Assembly (NCBI GenBank): GCA_963653155.1
Contig: CAVJWR010000030.1
Span: forward strand, 1-32,526
Direction of reading: 5' to 3'
DNA from: UBA1731 sp963653155
GTDB lineage: Bacteria; Verrucomicrobiota; Kiritimatiellia; RFP12; UBA1067
DNA: 32,526 nt
Made by a program: the position numbers and the translations under genes. The notes below the pieces were generated by a model. That model was not told the origin of the DNA. It ran no database searches and saw only the letters and a list, made by a program, of their open reading frames with translations. How positions within the stretch are numbered: the stretch's first letter is position 1; each line of letters starts with the position of its first letter. Shown piece after piece: positions 1-7,456 of the stretch.

Positions 1-23
1 CCAAAACGGCCCTGCGGGCGCAA

Positions 24-73
24 GGGGTTTCGGGAAGATTTCTCAATGTTTTTTCGGGGAGGCCCGAAACCCC
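24..73. repeat. 11-bp inverted repeat in a gene-free left edge
   Basis: Bases 24-34 (GGGGTTTCGGG) are perfectly complementary to 63-73 (CCCGAAACCCC), with a 28-base loop. A second small stem (CCCG/CGGG) lies at about 72-84. Neither arm is followed by a T run, so a standard intrinsic terminator is not evident. Bases 1-120 hold no recognisable protein: short open frames exist on the plus strand but none resembles a known family. The stem may be the 3' end of a transcript from outside the window or another repeat. Confidence 0.5.
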
Positions 74-333
74 CGGAAAACGGGCACATGGCGCGCATTG
101 AGTTAGTGCGGGCTAACCGAATGGTTGGCAGTGGGTAGATGGTAGTGGGCAGTTGGCAGTGGGAATTTGCGATTTGCGATTTCTCGATTTACGATTGCAT
201 TTGATGATTTGAGGATTTTTGATCCGCCCGTCAACCGCCATCCACCGACTATCCCTCTCCACTCCTGCACGGCAATCCTGATGATCCCGTAAATCCTGTC
301 AAAAGGAAACACACACTCTCCGTGCCTTCGTGG

Positions 334-408
334 CTCTGTGGCTCCGTGTTAAAAAACCATCCGCAGTTTTCGTCTAACACAGAGGCACAAAGGCACGGAG
401 CCACAGAG
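334..408. repeat. 15-bp inverted repeat ('CTCTGTGGCTCCGTG' segment)
   Basis: Bases 334-348 (CTCTGTGGCTCCGTG) pair perfectly with 394-408 (CACGGAGCCACAGAG). Inside this, GTGTTA (346-351) faces TAACAC (385-390). A related single copy, CTCTGTGGCCTTGTGCCTCTGTGTTA, follows the hairpin module of element 2 at about 15139-15164, so the segment is a component of the composite element and not a local accident. Confidence 0.75.
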
Positions 409-456
409 TTATTTTCCTTTGATGGGATTCCCACGATGATGTGGGCGGCTTCGCCA

Positions 457-552
457 CGGGAGGGACGCGATCCATCGCGTCCGCCACCGACGAACGGTCG
501 CAACAAGTTGCGACCCTCCCGCGCAACACACGACGACGAGGGCGTCATCGCT
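457..552 (-). repeat. Nested-hairpin module, copy 1
   Basis: Outer arms CGGGAGGG (457-464) and CCCTCCCG (514-521) enclose two perfect hairpins: 463-482 (GGACGCGAT / ATCGCGTCC) and 496-515 (GGTCGCAAC / GTTGCGACC). Next to it is a third stem, CGACGACG (531-538) with CGTCATCG (543-550), which contains a G-T pair. Copies 2 and 3 have GGACGCAAT/ATTGCGTCC where this copy has GGACGCGAT/ATCGCGTCC. The paired G-C to A-T change keeps the stem, which points to selection or replication through a folded form. This copy is inverted relative to the other two. Confidence 0.8.
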
Positions 553-663
553 ACGGGGGTAAGTCCCAACTGCAAATAAGCAAATAAAAAAATCCTCAAA
601 TGCAATCGTAAATCGCAAATCGAGAAATCGCAAATCCCTTTCTACCAACTATCATCTATCGCC

Positions 664-2376
664 TCAACTCGGCCTGTAGCCGTCCTTGAGCGTGACCGTG
701 CGGTTGAATACGGGATGCCCCGGTTGAGAATCCTTGGAATCGGCGCAGAAGTACCCCGTACGCTCGAATTGGAACGCCTCGCCGGGCTTTGCGGCACCAA
801 GAAGCGGCTCCACGTATGCGGTAACCGTCCTGAGCGAATCCGGATTGAGGTACTTGAGGTAATTCTCGCTACCGTCCTTCAACGGGTCGGGATCGGTGAA
901 GAGCCTGTCGTACAGACGCACCTGGGCCTCAACGCCGGTGGCGCAATCCACCCAATGGATCGTGCCCTTCACCTTGCGGCCGTCAGGCGCATTGCCGCCC
1001 CACGATCCTTCGTCCCATGTGCAGTGTATCTCGGTGACACGTCCAGACGCATCCTTCTTCAGCGAACAGCACTTGACTATGCATGCGCCGCGAAGACGCA
1101 CTTCGCCGCCAGGCACAAGACGGAAGAACTTCTTTTCGGGCACCTCCATGAAGTCCGCCCTGTCGATCCATATCTCCTTCGAGAACCGAATCTTTCTGAC
1201 TCCCGCCGACTCGTCCATCGGATTGTTCGGCAGCTCCACCTCGCGAACGCCCTCGAAGTTGTCTATCACAAGCTTCACGGGATCGAGTACCGCCATGCGG
1301 CGCGGCGCAGTGCGGTTCAATTCCTCGCGCACACACCATTCAAGCAGGGCGGGATCGCTCTCGCTCTCCATCTTCGAAACCCCTACCCGGTCGCAGAACT
1401 CCCTTATCGCTCCCGGCGTGAAACCCCTCCGGCGCATGCCGCACACCGTTGGCATCCGGGGATCATCCCATCCCGCCACATGATGCTCCTCGACAAGCTT
1501 CAGAAGAAGCCGCTTGGACATGACGGTCCACGTAATGTTCAGCCGCGCAAATTCGCGCTGCTGCGGACGTATCTTCACGCCATTGCGGACAACGAGCAGC
1601 CCTTGTTCGTCAAGCCTATCCACCACCCAGTCGTAGAGTGGACGGTGCACCTCGAACTCAAGCGTACACATCGAGTGGGTCACGCCTTCAAGCGCATCCT
1701 CGATCGGGTGGGCAAAATCGTACATCGGATATATGCACCACTCGTTTCCAAGGTGATAGTGCGCAACATGGCGGATACGATACAGCACTGGGTCGCGGAA
1801 ATGGATGTTTGGCGAAGACATATCGATCTTTGCCCGGAGACACCACTCGCCATCAGCATACTTGCCCTCACGCATTTCGCGGAATATCCGCAGATTGCGC
1901 TCAGGGGACGTATCGCGGGATGGGGACGGCTTCCCCGGCCTTTCAGGGACGCCGCGATACTCCTTCCACTCGTCCTGCCCGAGATTGCAGCAATAGGCCT
2001 GTCCGCGACGGATCAGCTCCTCCGCTATCGAATACATGCGCCCGAACATGTTGCTGGCGTTGTAGAACCCGGCCTCGCCGGAATCGCCCTCTCCAGACCA
2101 CTTGAAGCCCAGCCAGCGGATGTCGTTCTTTATGTTCTCCGCATACTCGTCGGACTCCTTGGTCGGATTGGTGTCGTCAAGCCGCAGGTGGCATTCGCCG
2201 CCAAAAAGCTCGGCCATTCCGAAATCCACGCATATCGCCTTCGCGTGGCCGATATGTATGTAGCCGTTGGGTTCCGGCGGGAAACGGGTCACCACCTTGC
2301 CGCCGGTGCGTCCCTCCGCGACACCAGCCTCAATCCACTGGCGAAGAAAATGCCTGCCTGTATCAGCGCCTTCCAT
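664..2376 (-). CDS. glnS: Glutaminyl-tRNA synthetase
   Basis: The enzyme charges tRNA-Gln with glutamine in the cytoplasm. The 570-residue product has the class I synthetase signatures of GlnRS: a PPEPNGYIHIGHAK segment at 33-46 (HIGH at 41-44) and the VMSKR form of KMSKS at 285-289. Length and C-terminal beta-barrel region match bacterial and eukaryotic-type GlnRS of about 550-570 residues. The ATG at 2376 follows a GAGG eight bases upstream and lies 16 bases after the stop of the surface-repeat gene, so the two are probably one transcript. The stop codon is followed almost at once by repeat element 1, with no clear intrinsic terminator. GlnRS suggests that direct glutaminylation is used, although a GatCAB route could also exist elsewhere in the genome. 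Confidence 0.97.
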   Translation of the reverse strand: MEGADTGRHFLRQWIEAGVAEGRTGGKVVTRFPPEPNGYIHIGHAKAICVDFGMAELFGGECHLRLDDTNPTKESDEYAENIKNDIRWLGFKWSGEGDSGEAGFYNASNMFGRMYSIAEELIRRGQAYCCNLGQDEWKEYRGVPERPGKPSPSRDTSPERNLRIFREMREGKYADGEWCLRAKIDMSSPNIHFRDPVLYRIRHVAHYHLGNEWCIYPMYDFAHPIEDALEGVTHSMCTLEFEVHRPLYDWVVDRLDEQGLLVVRNGVKIRPQQREFARLNITWTVMSKRLLLKLVEEHHVAGWDDPRMPTVCGMRRRGFTPGAIREFCDRVGVSKMESESDPALLEWCVREELNRTAPRRMAVLDPVKLVIDNFEGVREVELPNNPMDESAGVRKIRFSKEIWIDRADFMEVPEKKFFRLVPGGEVRLRGACIVKCCSLKKDASGRVTEIHCTWDEGSWGGNAPDGRKVKGTIHWVDCATGVEAQVRLYDRLFTDPDPLKDGSENYLKYLNPDSLRTVTAYVEPLLGAAKPGEAFQFERTGYFCADSKDSQPGHPVFNRTVTLKDGYRPS

Positions 2377-2392
2377 CTGAACCGCCTCTAAC

Positions 2393-2866
2393 TTACCAGC
2401 CTACATTGATGATCGGCCAAAAGCTCCAAGACCTTTCCAACGTAAAGTTCGCGAGGCCGATCTGGCAACCGTACAACCTGTCAGAGATGTTCACAAGACC
2501 TATCTGGCAGCCATAGACGGTAGAGGCTGTATTGGCAAGGCCAACCTGCAAACCGTACAAATGGCCCTCGATCGTGTTCGCCAGGCCAACCTGAAGGCCA
2601 GCCATGTCGGTACCCACGCCATTCCACAAGGCATCTATCTGAACGCCTGTCGCGCTGTCACGCGCATACCCTGCCACGCCAAGATCCAAACCATAGAATT
2701 CGTGGCACTCTCCGTATATCAGAGAAAGCCGAGCGCCATATATGGAAGATGTCGGCATCGGCAATTCGCCCGGAGAGAACACCGCCAGCATAAAGTTGCC
2801 GTCCGTATCGGCATGAAGCACCGTTGCGAAAAGAGCGACCAGCGCTGCGCCCAGAACCTTTTTCAT
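2393..2866 (-). CDS. Secreted surface-repeat protein (LA_2272-like GLQVGLAN repeats)
   Basis: Function unknown. The 157-residue product starts with a signal peptide (MKKVLGAALVALFATVLHA, about 1-19). Its C-terminal half has four imperfect repeats of the form YGLQVGLAN / YGCQIGLVN spaced 18-20 residues apart. Such repeats are known from the LA_2272-type surface-repeat family and alternate short strands and turns, which suggests an envelope beta structure. The start at 2866 is chosen because AAAAGGAG lies just upstream and the signal peptide begins there; an in-frame codon further upstream (2905) would fall within the -10 region and lacks a ribosome-binding site. It heads a unit with glnS, an odd pairing that may only reflect proximity. 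Confidence is high that it is a gene and moderate for the family. Confidence 0.85.
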   Translation of the reverse strand: MKKVLGAALVALFATVLHADTDGNFMLAVFSPGELPMPTSSIYGARLSLIYGECHEFYGLDLGVAGYARDSATGVQIDALWNGVGTDMAGLQVGLANTIEGHLYGLQVGLANTASTVYGCQIGLVNISDRLYGCQIGLANFTLERSWSFWPIINVGW

Positions 2867-2904
2867 CGAATTCTCCTTTTGGATGTGGTTGAAAACGATC
2901 CGCA

Positions 2905-2933
2905 ATTATACATTTATCCAACCGCCATTGCAA
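2905..2933 (-). promoter_or_regulatory. Promoter of the surface-repeat gene and glnS
   Basis: On the minus strand a TTGCAA box (2928-2933) and a perfect TATAAT (2905-2910) are separated by 17 bases. The predicted transcript starts near 2898, about 32 bases before the ATG at 2866. It lies just after the stop of the upstream flavoprotein gene, so glnS need not depend on that operon. Confidence 0.7.
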
Positions 2934-2956
2934 GATGCCTTCGCGCTTCCGCAGCC

Positions 2957-4990
2957 TCAAGAGGCCAGGAAGCGGAGCGCACCTGTCGGGCAGGCATCTA
3001 CGCACATGTGGCAATCGCGGCATCCCGAAATCGCATCGCCCGTCTTGAACTCTGGCTTGATGACGGTCTTGAAGCCGCGTCCGACCAGACCAAGCAGCCC
3101 CTTGTGCGCCATGTTTTCGCACACCCTGACGCAAAGGTTGCAGGTGATGCACTTGCGCTGGTTGCGTTCGATGCACACGAGATCCTTCTCGACGAATCCA
3201 GGATGGAAATCACCGCGCAGCCGCTTGGTGTCAGTCTTCAGCAGATTCGCGTAGCGGATGAGCTTGCAGTCCGCAAAATCATGGCAGCCGCATTCCAGGC
3301 AACGCTTCGCCTCGGCCATCGCCACTTCCGGGGAAAGCCCAAGGTTCACCTCCTTGAAGTCGTGCCTGCGCTCTTCCGCCGGACGCTGCGGCATCACGGC
3401 TCTGGCAATGCGCTCGCGGTCTGTGAAATCGCGCTCAGTCACCTCGCGCTCAGAGAGAACAGGATGGACGGGGCGGTACTCGCGGCCGTGCAGGTACGCA
3501 TCGACGGCAAGTGCCGCCTCGTTCGCCTGCGCTATCGCCCCGATTGCGATGCCCGCACCCTTGTTCACCGTGTCTCCGCAAGCGAAAACACCCGGCATGG
3601 ATGTCGCAAAGTTGGCCTCGTCCGCCGCAATCGTGCCCTTGGGCGTCTGCGGCAGGGCGTCAAAGCCCTCCGGATCGTTGCGCTGCCCAATGGCGGCGAT
3701 CACGCTATCAAGCGCAATCTCCTCGAACTTTCCGGCTACAGGCACCGGCTTGCGGCGCCCACGCTCATCCGGTTCGCCAAGCTCCATCACCTGAAGCCGC
3801 ATTCCGCAAACCTTCCCGTCCTTGCCAAGTATCTCGTCCGGCGCACAGAGGAACTTGAACTTCACGCCCTCCTCTTCCGCCTCCGCAATCTCGATATCCT
3901 CGGCGGGCATCTCCTTGCGGGTACGGCGGTAGACGACGAACACTTCCTTCGCACCGACGCGCACTGCGGTTCGACATGCATCCATGGCGGTGTTTCCTCC
4001 GCCGACGACCGCCACGCGCTCGCCGATGTCAGGTGCATTGCCCGTCACCACGGCCCTCAGGAAGTCAATGCCGCCCCACACGCCGGCAAGATCCTCGCCC
4101 TTTACGCGCATCGAGGTCGATTTCCACGCCCCGTTCGCGACTATCATGGCGTCAAACTTCGCGCGAAGCTCGTCAAGCGTGGCGTCGCGTCCGATCTTGA
4201 AGTTGTTCACGAACTTCACGCCAAGCGATGCGATCGCATCCGTCTCAGCCTTGAGGATCGCCTTGGGCAGACGGTACTCCGGGATGCCGTAGCGCAGCAT
4301 GCCGCCCATCTCAGGCATCTGGTCGAAAACGGTGACGTCGTGCCCACGTTGCACAAGCTTGAACGCTGCTGTAAGCCCGGCGGGGCCGCCGCCGATGATG
4401 CCAACCTTCTTGCCTGTAGGCGAAGCCACCTTGATCGGATGTTCATCGCCATTCTTCCGCACCTGATCCGCAGCAAAGCTCTTGAGCTGCGCGATGGAGA
4501 TCGGAGCCTCCACGAGCCTACGGCGGCAAGCCTTCTCGCACGGATGCGGACACACCCTGCCGATCGCGGCCGGCAGCGGGAACGTTTCCTTGATCGTCGC
4601 CACCGCATCGGCGAAGCGGCCCTCGGCGATCTCCTTCACGTACTTCTGGCAATCCGTGTGGGCCGGGCAGTTGAGTTTGCACGGCCCCTGGCAATCGCCG
4701 TCATGGTCGCCCATCAACAGCTCAAAGGCCAGCTTGCGGGCCTTAAGGGCCCGTTCGCCGTTGGTATGCACAACCATCCCCTCGGCAACCTTCGTCGCGC
4801 ATGCGCGGAGCAGCTTCGGGCACTTCTCCACCTCGACAACGCAAACGCCGCATGCGCCGTAAGGCTTCATTTCCTTCTTGAAGCAGAGATTGGGGATCTC
4901 GATCCCCGCCTTCTCTGCGGCGGCAAGTATCGTGGTGCCTTCGTCAACAGACACCTGAACGCCATCAATCGTCAAATTCACGGTTCCCAT
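2957..4990 (-). CDS. Ferredoxin-GltD/NfnB-type flavoprotein subunit (StnC-like)
   Basis: Likely the NADP(H)- and ferredoxin-linked flavoprotein of an electron-bifurcating transhydrogenase. The 677-residue product has an N-terminal plant-type [2Fe-2S] domain (C36, C47, C50, C64), a cysteine-rich GltD-type linker (C100, C104, C108, C114; C147, C151, C155), an FAD Rossmann motif GGGPAG (200-205), a second nucleotide-binding motif VVGGGNTA near 320 and a FAD motif ACGDTVNKGAG. The tail carries paired ferredoxin-type clusters (CITCNLCVRVC and CRDCHMCVDACP). This order matches StnC of Sporomusa-type transhydrogenases as known from the family. ATG 4990 has AAAGGG six bases upstream; an in-frame ATG at 5005 overlaps the NuoF-like stop as ATGA and is the alternative. 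It is the last gene of the operon. A role beside a separate hydrogenase or formate dehydrogenase catalytic subunit remains possible. Confidence 0.88.
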   Translation of the reverse strand: MGTVNLTIDGVQVSVDEGTTILAAAEKAGIEIPNLCFKKEMKPYGACGVCVVEVEKCPKLLRACATKVAEGMVVHTNGERALKARKLAFELLMGDHDGDCQGPCKLNCPAHTDCQKYVKEIAEGRFADAVATIKETFPLPAAIGRVCPHPCEKACRRRLVEAPISIAQLKSFAADQVRKNGDEHPIKVASPTGKKVGIIGGGPAGLTAAFKLVQRGHDVTVFDQMPEMGGMLRYGIPEYRLPKAILKAETDAIASLGVKFVNNFKIGRDATLDELRAKFDAMIVANGAWKSTSMRVKGEDLAGVWGGIDFLRAVVTGNAPDIGERVAVVGGGNTAMDACRTAVRVGAKEVFVVYRRTRKEMPAEDIEIAEAEEEGVKFKFLCAPDEILGKDGKVCGMRLQVMELGEPDERGRRKPVPVAGKFEEIALDSVIAAIGQRNDPEGFDALPQTPKGTIAADEANFATSMPGVFACGDTVNKGAGIAIGAIAQANEAALAVDAYLHGREYRPVHPVLSEREVTERDFTDRERIARAVMPQRPAEERRHDFKEVNLGLSPEVAMAEAKRCLECGCHDFADCKLIRYANLLKTDTKRLRGDFHPGFVEKDLVCIERNQRKCITCNLCVRVCENMAHKGLLGLVGRGFKTVIKPEFKTGDAISGCRDCHMCVDACPTGALRFLAS

Positions 4991-5001
4991 GACCATCCCT
5001 T

Positions 5002-6759
5002 TCATCCAACAACAACCGCACCGAACCTGCATGTGGCCGCACATGCGCCGCACCTTATGCACTTCGCCGCATCAATCGAATGCGGAGCCTTCACCGTACC
5101 GGATATCGCGCCGGCCGGACACTTCCTTGCGCACATTGTGCAGCCCTTGCACTTGGTGGCATCAATGGAATATGTGCGCAATGCCGCGCACTCGTGCGCC
5201 GGACAGCGCCGCTCGCGGATATGCGCGTCATACTCGTCGCGGAAATAGCGGATCGTAGTGAGTACGGGATTCGGGGCCGTCTGCCCAAGCCCGCAAAGCG
5301 CACCGTCCTTTATCCCCCTGCAAAGCTCTTCCAGAAGCTCAACGTCGCCCTCACGGCCATTGCCCTCCGTGATGCGCACCAGAGTCTCGTGGAGGCGCTT
5401 CGTGCCTATGCGGCAATGTACGCACTTTCCGCAGCTCTCCTTGGCGGTGAAGTCGAGGAAGAACCTCGCCATGTTCACCATGCATGTGCGGTCATCCATC
5501 ACCACCATGCCACCAGACCCCATGATGGCGCCTGTCGCGCCAAGGGCCTTGTAGTCGATCTGCGTATCAAGCAGCGATTCGGGGATGCATCCGCCGGATG
5601 GGCCGCCCATCTGCACGGCCTTGAACTTGCGTCCGTCGCGCACCCCGCCGCCGATACCGAAGATCACATCGCGCAAGGTAAGCCCCATCGGCACTTCAAC
5701 GAGTCCGCCGCGCCGGATCTTGCCGGTGAGGGCAAACACCTTCGTCCCCTTGGAGAACTCGGTGCCCATCGCGGAGAACGCCGCGCCGCCGTTGAGGATG
5801 ATCCACGCCACGTTCGCGAACGTCTCCACATTGTTGATGTTCGACGGCTTGTCGACGAATCCCTTCTCGGCGGGGAATGGCGGCTTCAGTCGCGGCATGC
5901 CGCGACTGCCCTCCAGCGACTCGATGAGCGCGGTTTCCTCTCCGCAGACGAACGCCCCCGCACCAGCCTTGATGCGCAGTTCGCACGAGAAATCGGATCC
6001 AAGGATGTTCTTGCCAAGGAGATTTGCCGCAGTCGCGTCGCGTATGGCCTTCTCAAGCCGCACGATCGCGAGCGGATACTCGGCACGCACGTACACGAAC
6101 GCCCTGGAGGCGCCAATCGCGTACGCCGCGATGAGCATTCCCTCGATGAGCGAGTGGGGGTCGCCCTCGATGACCGCACGATCCATGAACGCTCCGGGAT
6201 CGCCCTCGTCGGCGTTGCAGATCAGGTACTTCTCGGTTCCCGCCGACTTGCGGGCCGCGTTCCACTTGAACCACGTGGGGAATCCAGCTCCACCGCGTCC
6301 GGCAAGGCCCGATACCTTGATCTCTTCGATCACCTGTTCGGGCGTCATAGCCACACCGCCATCCTTGCCAAGGATCTTGGCGATGGCGCGGTAGCCATCC
6401 GAAGCCCTGTAGGACTCTATCGATTCCGGGTCTATCACGCCGCAGTGGCGGAGCGCAATGCGCGTCTGCTTATCAAGGAACTCCTTGTCTTCCGCCGAAA
6501 TCTCAAGGTCCTTCACGCCCGAAAGGTCGCCGCTCGCCGCCGCATCGGCAATGCGCTTGGCATCCTTCTCCTGCACGCGCACAAGCCTCGCCGCAAGCGT
6601 GTCGCCATCATAGATATCCACGATCGGCTCAAGGTAGCACATGCCGATGCAACCCGTGACCCCGATTTCAGATGCGGTGCCGAGCGCTTCCAGTGCGGAG
6701 CGCACCTTGCGGGCCCCTGCCGCTATGCCGCAGCTTCCTTCACCAACAACGATCCTCAT
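5002..6759 (-). CDS. NuoF/HydB-like NADH-binding subunit (StnB-like)
   Basis: An FMN- and NADH-binding iron-sulfur subunit. The 585-residue product has an N-terminal thioredoxin-like [2Fe-2S] region (C10, C37, C41), the NuoF NADH/FMN core with GRGGAGFPTWFKW at 154-166 and a NADEGDPGAF segment, the [4Fe-4S] motif SCGKCVHCRIG, and two added ferredoxin clusters at the C-terminus (CKGCTMCARKC and CIRCGACAATC). Those additions are typical of soluble HydB/StnB-type proteins and absent from plain complex I NuoF. The start overlaps the NuoE-like stop as ATGA (6756-6759) and has AAGGAG upstream. The family catalyses NADH oxidation or NAD+ reduction, here most likely coupled to ferredoxin and the downstream NADP(H) flavoprotein. 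Confidence 0.93.
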   Translation of the reverse strand: MRIVVGEGSCGIAAGARKVRSALEALGTASEIGVTGCIGMCYLEPIVDIYDGDTLAARLVRVQEKDAKRIADAAASGDLSGVKDLEISAEDKEFLDKQTRIALRHCGVIDPESIESYRASDGYRAIAKILGKDGGVAMTPEQVIEEIKVSGLAGRGGAGFPTWFKWNAARKSAGTEKYLICNADEGDPGAFMDRAVIEGDPHSLIEGMLIAAYAIGASRAFVYVRAEYPLAIVRLEKAIRDATAANLLGKNILGSDFSCELRIKAGAGAFVCGEETALIESLEGSRGMPRLKPPFPAEKGFVDKPSNINNVETFANVAWIILNGGAAFSAMGTEFSKGTKVFALTGKIRRGGLVEVPMGLTLRDVIFGIGGGVRDGRKFKAVQMGGPSGGCIPESLLDTQIDYKALGATGAIMGSGGMVVMDDRTCMVNMARFFLDFTAKESCGKCVHCRIGTKRLHETLVRITEGNGREGDVELLEELCRGIKDGALCGLGQTAPNPVLTTIRYFRDEYDAHIRERRCPAHECAALRTYSIDATKCKGCTMCARKCPAGAISGTVKAPHSIDAAKCIRCGACAATCRFGAVVVG

Positions 6760-7247
6760 TCCGCCACTCCTTCCGCCTTGATCTTGCGAACGATTGCGCG
6801 AGCCTTGTCCGGCGTAAGGGAACCGTACGCAGTCTCGTTTATCATCATCACCGGAGACAGCGAGCAGCATCCAAGGCACGCCACCTCCTTGAGTGAGAAG
6901 AGACCATCCTTGGTAGTCTCTCCATCTCCTATGCCAAGCTCCTCCTGCAAGGCCTTCGCGATCGAGTCTGCGCCGTTCACGTGACACGCAGTGCCCTTGC
7001 ACAGCATGATGAGGTTCTTGCCGACTGGCTGCAGCCTGAACTGCGTGTAGAACGTAGCCACGCCCATCACCTTCGCGGGGCTTGCTCCGACATGCTCCGC
7101 AACGGCATATATCACATCCGTCGGCAGATAGCCGTATATTTCCTGGGCTTTCTGCAATATGGATATGAGGGCGTGTCCATCGCCCTCAAACTCCTTAAAC
7201 ACCGCATCAAGCTTGGTCAAATCGCTCTTTGCACATGACTCGCACAT
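6756..7247 (-). CDS. NuoE/HydC-like [2Fe-2S] subunit (StnA-like)
   Basis: A thioredoxin-like electron-transfer subunit that partners NuoF-type proteins. The 163-residue product carries the family cysteine set C83-x4-C88 and C124-x3-C128 for one [2Fe-2S] cluster, and the usual helical N-terminus (ISILQKAQEIYGYLP). The ATG at 7247 is chosen because GAGAG lies nine bases upstream; an ATG at 7268 has no ribosome-binding site. It is the first gene of a three-gene operon and overlaps the next by four bases. No hydrogenase (HydA), formate dehydrogenase or NuoG-like subunit is present, which favours a Stn transhydrogenase over a HydABC hydrogenase. Confidence 0.93.
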   Translation of the reverse strand: MCESCAKSDLTKLDAVFKEFEGDGHALISILQKAQEIYGYLPTDVIYAVAEHVGASPAKVMGVATFYTQFRLQPVGKNLIMLCKGTACHVNGADSIAKALQEELGIGDGETTKDGLFSLKEVACLGCCSLSPVMMINETAYGSLTPDKARAIVRKIKAEGVAE

Positions 7248-7284
7248 CGGTTGCCACTCTCTTTCCATAAAAAATGAACTGTTG

Positions 7285-7290
7285 ATTATA
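7285..7290 (-). promoter_or_regulatory. -10 element of the transhydrogenase-like operon
   Basis: A perfect TATAAT on the minus strand is preceded by TGA, giving an extended -10 (TGNTATAAT). No convincing -35 box is seen at 16-18 bases. The predicted start near 7278 leaves a leader of about 30 bases before the ATG at 7247. Confidence 0.55.
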
Positions 7291-7354
7291 TCATATATTC
7301 GCCTATTCGTACACCCGCGCCCACGATTCATGGGCAAAAGCACCACATCCTATG

Positions 7355-7375
7355 CACTGGGGTCTGACCCCAGTG
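7355..7375. repeat. 21-bp perfect palindrome with one central base
   Basis: CACTGGGGTC (7355-7364) and GACCCCAGTG (7366-7375) pair perfectly around a single T. A second stem, CGCCGC/GCGGCG, lies at 7403-7421. Both are downstream of the rhamnosidase stop on the minus strand, but neither is followed by a T run. GGGGTC/GACCCC palindromes are often seen next to REP-type repeats; no REP transposase is in the window. The rest of 7291-7456 shows nothing else. Confidence 0.65.
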
Positions 7376-7456
7376 GCCCGAAGACACATGCGCCGCCAGT
7401 CACGCCGCATCCCAAGCGGCGAGAGGACAACACTGGCGTAATGATGGCCTATCGAA

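Larger units (their letters stand above)
121..657 (-). repeat. Composite intergenic repeat element 1
   Basis: The element fills the space left of glnS. Its ends are inverted copies of one tract. At 121-226 (plus) and 575-657 (minus) a degenerate run of GTAGNNG-like heptamers leads into a run of CGATTTAC/CGATTTGC-like words ending in GATTGCATTT. Between them, read on the minus strand, come a nested-hairpin module (457-552) and a 'CTCTGTGGC...GTGTTA' segment that is itself an inverted repeat (334-348 with 394-408). The minus-strand tract begins within about ten bases of the glnS stop codon and is read in the same direction as glnS. No open frame in it looks coding. The same components recur at 14934-15170 and 16190-16752. 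Confidence 0.8.

Noticed and set aside
1..120. Plus-strand open frames at the left edge as the end of a gene
   Set aside because: Short frames exist in all three phases, but none looks like a protein family, and the stretch is dominated by an inverted repeat.
715..2391. Very long open frames opposite glnS, and likewise 2561-5248, 5080-6984 and 29986-32325
   Set aside because: They lie fully antisense to genes with clear family motifs, and show no domain or composition of real proteins. They arise from GC-rich codon usage on the other strand.
2954..2965. GCCTC/GAGGC stem at the stop of the StnC-like gene as a terminator
   Set aside because: Only five base pairs with a two-base loop and no T run.
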